DNA of 7,144 nucleotides, taken from contig CAKUKR010000096.1 in assembly GCA_934663645.1 (NCBI GenBank), positions 1-7,144 on the forward strand. Direction: 5' to 3'. Under the pieces are notes generated by a model. The model made no database searches. It saw only the letters and a list, made by a program, of their open reading frames with translations, and was not told the origin of the DNA. Below are positions 1 to 6,115 of the stretch, one piece after another. This DNA is from an uncultured Muribaculaceae bacterium (GTDB lineage Bacteria; Bacteroidota; Bacteroidia; Bacteroidales; Muribaculaceae). Positions within the stretch are counted from its first letter, which is position 1, and the number at the start of each line of letters is the position of its first letter. The translations under genes and the position numbers were made by a program.

Positions 1-2924
1 GTCTTGCCTTTGCAGACTTTCTCGATGAAGTTGGCGGGCTTGTTCTTGATTTGGTTTATCAAGTCCTCGAAATGGCGCGTGTTGACCCGCAGGTCGCGGA
101 AGCCGACGAGTGTGCGGCGTGTGATGCGCTGCGCCATCGGGGTCTTGCAGACGACGAAGATGTTCTCCCTCACGGTCTTTGCCCATACCGCCCATTCGTC
201 CTCGACTGTCTCGACGGAGGTGAGTTCGTCGCGTAGGCGGGCGCGGTATGTGGAGTATGCCATGTAGAGGGGGTACAGGCCGGTCTTGGAGTTGATTTCG
301 AGGATGCGCGTGTCGGGGTTGAACACGTCGGCTGTCACCTTGCCACGGTCAACGAAGCGCGGCTCGGCGAGCGTTTCCTTGAAGTCCTTGTCGAGGAAGC
401 AGTATCCGCCGAGCGTGTCGGAGATGTGCATGTTGACTACGCGCCATGGCGTCAGCACTGTCTCCTTGTCGGGGTTGCGGAATGTGGCGAACAGCTGCGT
501 GATGCGCTCTATGCGCTGCTCTATCGAGAGGCGGTCGGCGGAACGCACCATTTCGCGTATGCGCTTGGCTGCGGCAGCGAACACGTCCGGGTCGTAGTAC
601 TTGCGGAAGGCGTTGAACCGCTGCTTTGAGACGCCGCGAGGCATGAACTCTTCCCACGACAGCGGGTCGATGAGCGAGGCGAAGTTGTCGATGGTGATTT
701 CCTCTTTTTCGTCGTCGATGTCCGCGCCGTATATCATCAGCGGCATACGGATGCTTATGCCGCGCAGTATGGAGATTGCGTCCTGCTTGACTTTCTTCTT
801 TTTCTTCAGTTCCTCGAGGCGGCGTTTCTCCTCTTCGGTCAGGTCGCGTTTTTTCTTCTTTTCGAGGCGTTCCTTCTCTTCATATTCCTCGTTGGTCAGC
901 CCCTGGTCGTTGACGGTTATGTCGTTGGCACGCGCCATTGCCTTTGTCTTGCCGATGATGCCCTTTAGTTCGTCAAACTCGCGGATGTCAACGTCGGTCA
1001 GGCGCATCAGGTTGTCGTTGTACAGGTATCCGTCTTCAAACCCGTTGTTGACGACCCTCTCGATGTAAACCTTCTTGAGCTGGCGCAGCAGCGTGTCTAC
1101 GCTCATCCTTTCGCGCATCTGGGAGCCGTCGCAGCTTATCACGGGGCAGAAGTTGAGGAACTCGGCCATCGCTTGGCGGTCGCTGTCCGTAGTCTTGCCG
1201 GCGCGTGTCGAGATTTTCGCGGTCTCGGCGAGTACTTTCAGGGTGCGGTCGGGGGCGAAGTCGAACACGTAGCACTGCTCCTTGACACGTCCGTTGATGG
1301 TTGCGGGCGACTGGACGCGGAATATGGTCTGCATATAGCTTGCGGCAGCGGTGTTGAACGAGCCGGAGAGCATCAGCACGGCAGTCCATTCGGGCACAGT
1401 CACGCCGGTGGTGAGCCGTCCGCAGGAGAGGGTTATGGTGCGTGTCTCGTCGGGGTCGCCGCCGATTTTGGAGCGCAGCAGCTGCAGGGCCTTGGCGTTC
1501 TCCTCCTCTGTCGGGTCGCCGTCGCCTGCCACGTTGACCACGGTGAAGTGCTGGAACACCGGGTGAGCCTCGAGCATGCGCTGCAGCGCGAGCGCGGCTT
1601 TCACCCCCGGCACCATCCACAGGGTGTGGCGGAATGTGTCGCGGTACTTGTCGCAGGAGAAGGGGTATGCGCTATGCTCGTCGGGCTTGCAGAGCAGGTT
1701 GAGGAAGGCGGCAACGTCCTTTTCATGGACGAACCGGCCGGCATCGTTGACGCGGAAGAACTCGCGGAAGTTGAACGCCACGTCCACGTCGGCGTAGTCG
1801 CGCAGCAGTCGTCCGAGGTCGTAGGTGTATATGTTCATAGCCGGCAGCCCGGCATACGGGTTGTGGTCGCCGAAATGCGTCTTGTCCCAGTCGGCCTTGG
1901 CGCGTTGCTCCATGACATAGTCCCAGGTGAATATTTCGTCCTCCTTGAACTGGTCGTTTCCCAGCAGGTTGAACGGTGTGCCGGAGAGCGAGAGCACTTT
2001 GGTCTCGGGCTTTTTCAGTTCCTTGATTACGCTTTGCCCCAGTTCGGTCTGCGTGCCCTCGTGAGCCTCGTCGATGATGATGAAGTCCCACTGCGTGGAG
2101 AAAATCTCGTGGTTCTTGTCAAACTTGCCGCCTACGGCCTCCGAGCCGCGCATGTCTTGCATGGAGACGAAGTATACGTAGTGCATTGATGTGTCGGCAC
2201 GCATTGCCGCTTCGAGCGATGCCAGAGAGTCGCCCAGGTTTCGCGAGCCGTAGCGGAAGTCATCACGGTCGTAGAATATCTTTTGGAAGTCTTCGTACCA
2301 GCCGTCGTCCACCACCGGGCGGTGGGTGAGGATGAGCGTGCGGCGGAAGCCCAGTTCGCGTACTGTCTGCAATGCGCTTACGGTCTTGCCGAAACGCATC
2401 TTGGCGTTCCACAGCATCTGGTTGCCCTTTTTGAACCTCGCTATGGTTTTCGCCACGGCGTCTTTCTGCTCGTCGCGCAGGACGATGGGGCTGCGTCCCT
2501 GTGAAATCTCCGTGTTGAGCAGCGACTTGCGCCCCTCGCGGACAGCGCGGATGGCGTTCTTGGCGGTTTCGAGGTCGGTCTCAAACCATTCATTGCCGAA
2601 ATTCGCGCCCTCGTGGCGGCGTATTCCGCTACGCAGCAGCACGTCATGCACCTCCTTGTCGTTGAACGACTTCACTTTGCGTCCGCTGAGGTAAATAGTC
2701 GTCTCGGTATGTATGAGTTCATAATTGATGCCGGCGGTCTTGGTGTAGCTGTTTATGCGCTCGCGGGCCGCATGCTTGAGGATGCTAGAGTTCGGCTTCA
2801 GGTCAGAGACGTTGCTTCCGTCGGGGATTGAGGCCTCGCCGATTTTCAGGCATCCGGCGTGTGCGCTGTCGTTGATGCGCATCACATAGATGAGTTTCGG
2901 TGTCAGTGTCGATTCAAATGTCAT
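1..2924 (-). CDS. GIY-YIG nuclease / DEAH helicase / methyltransferase-like fusion protein, C-terminus beyond window
   Basis: The frame is open for 974 codons from ATG at 2924 to the left edge. Residues ~10-125 resemble a T5orf172-type GIY-YIG nuclease: IYV (Y13), LKIG (26-29), R54/R56, E91 as candidate catalytic Glu, and EWF at 112-114. An SF2 helicase follows: Q153, Walker A AKMRFGKT (174-181), DEAH (285-288), SGT (314-316), TTGVTVPEW (505-513) and QTIFR (532-536). A Lys/Glu-rich linker spans ~676-715. At ~824-832 LTPWRVVNM looks like methyltransferase motif X, and at 874-884 ILEINSKTGLY like motif I (SAM binding); the catalytic NPPY-type motif would lie beyond the edge. Domain order suggests a single-chain restriction-modification or DNA-processing enzyme, in the spirit of type ISP enzymes. 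It is last of three visible operon genes. The start is supported by the nuclease domain beginning at once and by a 19-base A-rich gap from the preceding stop. Target sequence and activity cannot be inferred. Confidence 0.88.
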   Translation of the reverse strand, partial: MTFESTLTPKLIYVMRINDSAHAGCLKIGEASIPDGSNVSDLKPNSSILKHAARERINSYTKTAGINYELIHTETTIYLSGRKVKSFNDKEVHDVLLRSGIRRHEGANFGNEWFETDLETAKNAIRAVREGRKSLLNTEISQGRSPIVLRDEQKDAVAKTIARFKKGNQMLWNAKMRFGKTVSALQTVRELGFRRTLILTHRPVVDDGWYEDFQKIFYDRDDFRYGSRNLGDSLASLEAAMRADTSMHYVYFVSMQDMRGSEAVGGKFDKNHEIFSTQWDFIIIDEAHEGTQTELGQSVIKELKKPETKVLSLSGTPFNLLGNDQFKEDEIFTWDYVMEQRAKADWDKTHFGDHNPYAGLPAMNIYTYDLGRLLRDYADVDVAFNFREFFRVNDAGRFVHEKDVAAFLNLLCKPDEHSAYPFSCDKYRDTFRHTLWMVPGVKAALALQRMLEAHPVFQHFTVVNVAGDGDPTEEENAKALQLLRSKIGGDPDETRTITLSCGRLTTGVTVPEWTAVLMLSGSFNTAAASYMQTIFRVQSPATINGRVKEQCYVFDFAPDRTLKVLAETAKISTRAGKTTDSDRQAMAEFLNFCPVISCDGSQMRERMSVDTLLRQLKKVYIERVVNNGFEDGYLYNDNLMRLTDVDIREFDELKGIIGKTKAMARANDITVNDQGLTNEEYEEKERLEKKKKRDLTEEEKRRLEELKKKKKVKQDAISILRGISIRMPLMIYGADIDDEKEEITIDNFASLIDPLSWEEFMPRGVSKQRFNAFRKYYDPDVFAAAAKRIREMVRSADRLSIEQRIERITQLFATFRNPDKETVLTPWRVVNMHISDTLGGYCFLDKDFKETLAEPRFVDRGKVTADVFNPDTRILEINSKTGLYPLYMAYSTYRARLRDELTSVETVEDEWAVWAKTVRENIFVVCKTPMAQRITRRTLVGFRDLRVNTRHFEDLINQIKNKPANFIEKVCKGK

Positions 2925-2943
2925 GGTCTTTTTGTTTTGGGAG
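2925..2943 (-). promoter_or_regulatory. A-rich translation leader of the helicase fusion gene
   Basis: The 19 bases between the TGA at 2946-2944 and the ATG at 2924 read CCAAAACAAAAAGACC next to the start. There is no Shine-Dalgarno sequence. A-rich leaders of this kind are typical of Bacteroidetes genes and support ATG 2924 as the start. No separate promoter is visible here, so the gene is probably read from the operon promoter. Confidence 0.5.
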
Positions 2944-3963
2944 TCAGCGGGATATTGATTTGACGAACGGTTCTACCTGTTTCTCTCGCGGCGACTTGCG
3001 CCAATCGCGTATCAGGCATTGTATGCCGTTGTGAGCGTGTATGTCGCCTGTGCGGCACCCCTCGCAGGGGCGTGTTATCACCTCGTCGCCGAACAGCCCG
3101 CTTTCCACGCGGGGCTGGCCGCACGTGCCTGGTATTACGCCGCGCAGCCCGTCCATTTGCCACACGTTCCACGAGATGATGTATGCAATGTTTTTGAGCG
3201 ACTTGTCGAGCGGGTCGCGCCCGAACTGGCGGCGGTAGTATTCCATGAATGTGTACAGAAGCGTCTCGCGTGCTATGAGGAGGCTGTCGCCTTGCCACTC
3301 GTATGCGTAAGTGCTTTTGTAGGCAGTCTGTGCAGCATCGAGCCATTCGCCGGAGGTGCGGCAGTTTTCGGAGACTACACGCAGCTTGCGGTCGATGATG
3401 CCGATGCGCCGCTCGAGCGGTATGTACTCGCCGGTCACGGTGTCGTACCGCGAGGCTAGGTAGGGCGCTTCGCCGCAGGTGATCTCGAGGCGTGTGTCGC
3501 GCACATAGTCCAGCCACGTCTTCCCCTCGGGGAAAGTGACGGCGGCGGTGTTGACAGCCCATGTATGGTCTGGCAGCTCGGTGTTGAAAACGCCCTCGCG
3601 CCCGAACCACGCTGCGTCTATCAGGTTGTTCTGCGCATTGCATATCCACGACGGGGTGAACACCTCCGCCTTGTCGCGGGAGCGGGCGGTCTGCGTGTCG
3701 CGGTCCTTGCAGACACGCGGCTGCACCACGTCGCCGTACTTGCCGGTGATGTTTTCGGGCAGTATCTCGTCGCCGTACTGGAAGCCCTCGCCTAACGGCG
3801 CATAATCGGCTGTCGCCCAGAATATGTTGCAGTCGCGGCCTTTCACCCGGCTCATGGTGTGGTCCTTGAGCAGGGCGGCGAGCAATTCCGGCGAGCGGGC
3901 GAGGATTTTGTCCTCGCGTATGTCGATAGTCTGTTCCGCCATATCTGATTGGTCAAATTCCAT
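2944..3963 (-). CDS. Methylase-like 'restriction endonuclease subunit M' family protein
   Basis: 339 residues, complete. The sequence resembles a Bacteroidetes family usually annotated as restriction endonuclease subunit M and, as I recall it, found beside a DEAD/DEAH helicase like the next gene here. AEVFTPSWICNAQ (99-111) resembles methyltransferase motif X and LEITCGEAPYL (159-169) a divergent motif I. No NPP[YFW] catalytic tetrapeptide is present; IISWNVWQMDGL (262-273) is a conserved-looking segment in its place. The C-terminus has C281, C300-x2-C303, H309, H311 and C316, a possible metal site. It may therefore be a non-catalytic partner, for example in DNA recognition, rather than an active methylase; that is inference. 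The start at 3963 overlaps by one base the stop of the frame-restored ATPase upstream (TAATG). A second Met at residue 8 (MAEQTIDIRED) is an equally plausible start. The neighbourhood is GC-rich: 44 of 60 bases in 3661-3720. Confidence 0.85.
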   Translation of the reverse strand: MEFDQSDMAEQTIDIREDKILARSPELLAALLKDHTMSRVKGRDCNIFWATADYAPLGEGFQYGDEILPENITGKYGDVVQPRVCKDRDTQTARSRDKAEVFTPSWICNAQNNLIDAAWFGREGVFNTELPDHTWAVNTAAVTFPEGKTWLDYVRDTRLEITCGEAPYLASRYDTVTGEYIPLERRIGIIDRKLRVVSENCRTSGEWLDAAQTAYKSTYAYEWQGDSLLIARETLLYTFMEYYRRQFGRDPLDKSLKNIAYIISWNVWQMDGLRGVIPGTCGQPRVESGLFGDEVITRPCEGCRTGDIHAHNGIQCLIRDWRKSPREKQVEPFVKSISR

Positions 3964-3965
3964 TA
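3961..3965 (-). promoter_or_regulatory. TAATG stop-start overlap
   Basis: On the minus strand the TAA of the frame-restored ATPase (3965-3963) shares one base with the ATG of the methylase-like gene (3963-3961). Such overlaps normally couple translation of two genes. With the present frameshift, ribosomes stop instead at 4033-4031, about 67 bases upstream of this ATG, so coupling would be weakened. Confidence 0.6.
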
Positions 3966-4063
3966 TTCGGACAGGTTGACGATGGTCTCGCGGTGTTCCA
4001 TGTCGAATACTGTTGCGTTGGGGAGGGAACTTAGCACGAAGGGGGAGTGCGTGGTGACGATAA
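3963..4063 (-). pseudogene. Out-of-frame 3' end of the AAA ATPase
   Basis: Read in the +1-shifted frame from 4061, the minus strand encodes IVTTHSPFVLSSLPNATVFD and twelve further residues, ending NLSE then TAA at 3965-3963. IVTTHSPF is the classical His-switch segment that follows Walker B in RecF/SMC/ABC ATPases, so this stretch is the natural continuation of the gene upstream. No stop interrupts it, and it ends with a one-base overlap with the next start. Both points argue that the lesion is a single recent deletion (or an assembly error) rather than long decay. The lost base is most likely the third base of a TTN codon, giving Phe in the expected NIQFIVTTHSPF. Confidence 0.8.
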
Positions 4064-4846
4064 CTGTATGTTGGGGAACAGTTCGGTCAGCAACGGCAGC
4101 ACTGTTTTCTGAAGCTGCAAGTGAAGGTGTGTCTCTATTTCGTCAATCAGCACGATGCCTCGTTTTTGGTAGTCCATGACGAGAGTGTCTTTTTCCTGCA
4201 TTTTCAGTATCAGGTCTGCAACGATGTCTATGACAGCAGAAAAGCCGTCGGAGAGTTCTGTGAACTTGAATGTTTTGCCCTGCGAGGCAATATGAAATGT
4301 GTAGTCGCGGTAGTTGAAGCTGAGTTCCAGTTGCGGGTCATCGAAAAAATGGCGCAGTATTGCCTCGAAGTTGTCAAACCATGTCCGGATTTTGTCTGCA
4401 TCTGCATATTGGCTTTCGTTTCTTGCCAGGGCTTCCTGTATTTTCAGGTCGGACAGGAAGTTGAGCAGCTGGTCGGTTAACACCTTTCGGCTGGCCGTCT
4501 TTTCTGTCAGTTCCGGTTTTGTGGGGTTTTTCGGTTCGCTGATTATCGGTTTGCGAGCAGCTTGGTAGAAAGCGATTATGAAGTTGCCGGCTTTGTAGCC
4601 GTTGATGACAGACGTGACATCCTCAAATCCCAATTCGACTTTGCCTGTCAATGGCTTGGTTGATTTCTCTACGCTGTTTTTGATTATATCAAGGCTGTCT
4701 GCTATAGCGTTGAGTGTCACAGACTTGCCGCTGCCGTTCTTACCGGTGAGGATGAGGTGCGGAGCAGCGTCATTCGTTACCGGGATGTCGAAATCGTGCA
4801 GGTGGAACAGGTCGTTGATGTGTATGTTGTTGATATACCGTGGCAT
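4031..4846 (-). CDS. RecF/ABC-like AAA ATPase, C-terminus altered by an apparent frameshift
   Basis: 271 codons as read. Walker A is GKNGSGKS (35-42), an ABC-type signature LSDGFSA lies at 198-204, and Walker B with D-loop is IVLIDEIETHLH (231-242). This is the layout of the single-chain AAA_21/RecF-like ATPases common in defence loci, which typically dimerise and couple ATP to DNA or effector proteins; the actual partner is unknown. After Q261 the frame reads LSSPRTPPSC and stops. Inserting one base between 4062 and 4061 gives IVTTHSPFVL, the expected His-switch motif, and continues 32 codons to TAA at 3965-3963, for 294 residues in all. The visible frame therefore lacks the His switch and may be inactive, unless this is a sequencing error. 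Even restored, it ends soon after the ATPase core, whereas I recall relatives with a longer C-terminal region. The gene is less GC-rich (28 of 60 bases in 4201-4260) than the two downstream genes. It is first in the operon. Confidence 0.8.
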   Translation of the reverse strand: MPRYINNIHINDLFHLHDFDIPVTNDAAPHLILTGKNGSGKSVTLNAIADSLDIIKNSVEKSTKPLTGKVELGFEDVTSVINGYKAGNFIIAFYQAARKPIISEPKNPTKPELTEKTASRKVLTDQLLNFLSDLKIQEALARNESQYADADKIRTWFDNFEAILRHFFDDPQLELSFNYRDYTFHIASQGKTFKFTELSDGFSAVIDIVADLILKMQEKDTLVMDYQKRGIVLIDEIETHLHLQLQKTVLPLLTELFPNIQLSSPRTPPSC

Positions 4847-4874
4847 ATTCTGGTCATTGGGATTTATTTAGTTG

Positions 4875-4882
4875 CAAAGATA
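4875..4882 (-). promoter_or_regulatory. Bacteroidetes -7 box for the ATPase operon
   Basis: On the minus strand positions 4882-4875 read TATCTTTG, an exact match to the Bacteroidetes primary-sigma -7 consensus TAnnTTTG. It sits 28 bases before ATG 4846, which predicts a short A-rich leader of roughly 20 bases. I could not find a clear TTG at the usual -33 distance, so this may need an activator or be a weaker promoter. It would drive all three minus-strand genes. Confidence 0.5.
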
Positions 4883-4917
4883 GCGATAAAATTCGAGATT
4901 GCGGAGGATTTGGGGGC

Positions 4918-4927
4918 GCAATGTTGC
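4918..4927 (+). promoter_or_regulatory. GCAATGTTGC site in the divergent control region (copy 1)
   Basis: GCAATGTTGC consists of GCAA and TTGC arms around a two-base centre, a possible dimeric operator. It lies 40 bases upstream of the first paralog's -7 box and 35 bases beyond the -7 box of the divergent operon, so one bound protein could affect both. The same ten bases recur twice upstream of the second paralog. No regulator is identified in the window. Confidence 0.4.
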
Positions 4928-4934
4928 AGATGGG

Positions 4935-4965
4935 TTGCGCGTGTGGGTGATTATTGCTAATTTTG
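4935..4965 (+). promoter_or_regulatory. Promoter of the first paralog gene
   Basis: TAATTTTG at 4958-4965 matches the TAnnTTTG consensus exactly, and TTG at 4935-4937 lies 20 bases upstream, an appropriate -33 distance for Bacteroidetes. Transcription would begin near 4970-4973 and give a leader of about 70 bases before ATG 5040. The homologous segment before the second paralog places its -7-like box in the same position, which supports the call. Confidence 0.6.
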
Positions 4966-5007
4966 CGGTGTCGCTGCGAACCAGATGGATTTGTGCAAGC
5001 GGCGGCG

Positions 5008-5039
5008 CAGTATTAACCAAACAAAAACACATATCTGAC
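5008..5039 (+). repeat. Conserved start-proximal leader, copy 1
   Basis: This A-rich stretch begins CAGTATTAACCAAACAAAA and ends ACATATCTGAC directly before ATG 5040. Copies 2 (6086-6115) and 3 (6996-7025) differ at only a few positions, including a two-base length difference. It lacks a Shine-Dalgarno sequence, so it is probably the translation-initiation leader of the family, kept by duplication and perhaps by selection. Confidence 0.75.
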
Positions 5040-5921
5040 ATGGAAGAGAATCCGTACAACATGGTGGAAGACGCGCCCGCAGGCGCGAAGAAGAGAAGCA
5101 GCAACATATTGCCGCTGGTGATAGCTGTGCTCGTGTGCGCAGCTATGGCGGGGGCAATAATGCTGATGAGAGGCGGTTGCAGCAGCAGCGCAACCACCAA
5201 GCTGAAAATGGAGGCCCTCAGGGCAAACGAAGGGTGTCCGGTTGATTATGGCAACGGCATGACGCTGCAGAGCGTCGTGTATGACGAAGCCAGCAATGTG
5301 GTAACTATGACAGTTGCCGTAGATAACGAGAGCTTTGACATGGATTATCTGAGGACCAATGCAGATGTTGCAAAAAAGAACGTGTATTTGTCATTTTCGC
5401 AAGGTGATTGCAAGCCGATGGTGAATGATATAGCCAATGGCGGCGCGGGATTCAAGGTGGTGCTCAAAGATAAAAAGGGCGGCAAAACTGTTGATGTGCT
5501 GCTTTCGCCTGATGAAGTGAAGCAAATGTCAAAGAGCAACCTGTCTCAGGCGGAGATTGGCAAGATGGAATTTGATAACTGGCTGATGGTGCAAAACCGG
5601 GCTTGCCCGCAGGACCTTGGAGATGGGACGGCCATTGCCAAGGTCGTGGCTGAAGAAGGCTTTGTAGTCCTTTATATTCAAGGCGAGGATAATGAGACCA
5701 TCGATTATATTCGGGATGATTCTGATTATTATAATTTTATGAAGAGCAACATGATGTCTGGACTGGCAGAAGACGTAGCGACCCAATCGCAATTCGCGCT
5801 GCTGGCAAGCAACGGCTACGGATTGGTGTTCCGCTTCTATCATGACGACCCGAAGAAGAGCGCTGACATCACATACTCCGTAGACGAGTTGCAGAAAGCG
5901 ATGCATAAAACGACACATTGA
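5040..5921 (+). CDS. Membrane-anchored double-repeat protein, paralog 1 (unknown function)
   Basis: 293 residues; family not recognised. A 20-residue polar N-tail with KKR (17-19) precedes a hydrophobic segment (about 23-43) and then RGGCSSS, so a single-pass anchor with most of the protein in the periplasm is likely. The Cys is poorly placed for a lipobox, though lipidation cannot be excluded. Two repeats follow: A (about 58-164) has CPVDYGNG (66-73), VDNE and DYLR (102-105); B (about 180-288) has CPQDLGDG (189-196), EDNE and DYIR (222-225). B ends VDELQKAM. Each repeat carries one CP cysteine. ATG 5040 is chosen over an in-frame ATG at 4899 because the promoter lies inside that extension and the conserved leader abuts 5040. 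Base use is AT-richer than the restriction-like genes (23 of 60 G+C in 5341-5400). It is first in the array and divergent from the minus-strand operon. Confidence 0.85.
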   Translation: MEENPYNMVEDAPAGAKKRSSNILPLVIAVLVCAAMAGAIMLMRGGCSSSATTKLKMEALRANEGCPVDYGNGMTLQSVVYDEASNVVTMTVAVDNESFDMDYLRTNADVAKKNVYLSFSQGDCKPMVNDIANGGAGFKVVLKDKKGGKTVDVLLSPDEVKQMSKSNLSQAEIGKMEFDNWLMVQNRACPQDLGDGTAIAKVVAEEGFVVLYIQGEDNETIDYIRDDSDYYNFMKSNMMSGLAEDVATQSQFALLASNGYGLVFRFYHDDPKKSADITYSVDELQKAMHKTTH

Positions 5922-5950
5922 CGAGAACTGGCATGTGAGTGCATTCTGTT

Positions 5951-5960
5951 GCAATGTTGC
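5951..5960 (+). promoter_or_regulatory. GCAATGTTGC site (copy 2)
   Basis: This is the distal of two identical sites upstream of the second paralog, 45 bases before copy 3. The identity extends to 13 bases, TGCAATGTTGCGG (5950-5962 and 5995-6007). No -7 box lies 40 bases downstream of this copy, so it is not a simple duplicate of the whole promoter. Two sites on one promoter would suit cooperative binding; this is inference. Confidence 0.35.
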
Positions 5961-5995
5961 GGCGTGAATGTGCGGAAGTTGGCTTCCGGTGCAGT

Positions 5996-6005
5996 GCAAT
6001 GTTGC
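5996..6005 (+). promoter_or_regulatory. GCAATGTTGC site (copy 3)
   Basis: It lies 40 bases upstream of the TAATTTCG box at 6036-6043, exactly the distance of copy 1 from the first paralog's -7 box. The position is therefore inherited from a duplicated control module and has been kept without insertions or deletions while much of the surrounding sequence diverged. Confidence 0.4.
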
Positions 6006-6012
6006 GGAGCTG

Positions 6013-6043
6013 CTGCCGCTGTTGCGGTTTGTGTGTAATTTCG
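6013..6043 (+). promoter_or_regulatory. Degenerate promoter of the second paralog
   Basis: Aligned with the first paralog's promoter, the -7 box here is TAATTTCG (6036-6043, one mismatch to TAnnTTTG) and the -33 trinucleotide is CTG (6013-6015) instead of TTG. Spacing is otherwise identical, and the -7 box starts 50 bases before the conserved leader in both copies. The promoter is predicted to be weaker than the first, so expression may depend on an activator at the GCAATGTTGC sites or on read-through from the first gene. Confidence 0.4.
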
Positions 6044-6085
6044 CAGCGTCACCGTCAGACAACCGGTTTGCCGGGCGGCGGCAGA

Positions 6086-6115
6086 CAGTAATAACCGAAC
6101 AAAATACATATCGAC
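6086..6115 (+). repeat. Conserved start-proximal leader, copy 2
   Basis: The leader begins CAGTAATAACCGAACAAAA and ends TACATATCGAC directly before ATG 6116. It differs from copy 3 at three positions and is two bases shorter than copy 1. The identity with copy 3 continues into the first codons (ATGAAAGGA). Confidence 0.75.

Noticed and set aside
850..900. Purine-rich, Lys/Glu-coding stretch as a simple repeat or slippage tract
   Set aside because: It encodes a charged linker (about residues 676-715) between the helicase and methylase-like parts. The frame is intact, and such linkers are common in multidomain enzymes.
1036..1620. Minus-strand 194-codon frame
   Set aside because: It is an out-of-frame reading inside the large helicase fusion, Arg-rich and without a domain.
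1173..2189. Long plus-strand open stretch (338 codons)
   Set aside because: It lies wholly antisense to the helicase, whose motifs are intact. GC-rich codons ending in G or C routinely leave the complement open. The translation shows no recognisable domain.
2921..3649. Minus-strand open stretch of 242 codons overlapping the methylase-like gene
   Set aside because: It is an alternate frame of a gene with clear family motifs; its Arg/His-rich translation is typical of a GC-rich out-of-frame reading.
4899..5039. N-terminal extension of paralog 1 by 47 codons from an upstream in-frame ATG
   Set aside because: The promoter box (4958-4965) falls inside it, the conserved family leader sits directly before ATG 5040, and the other two members start at the equivalent point.
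5973..5988. Inverted repeat CGGAAG-TTGG-CTTCCG as a terminator of paralog 1
   Set aside because: The six-base stem is not followed by a T tract, and it lies between two copies of the operator-like site. It is too weak to call a terminator.
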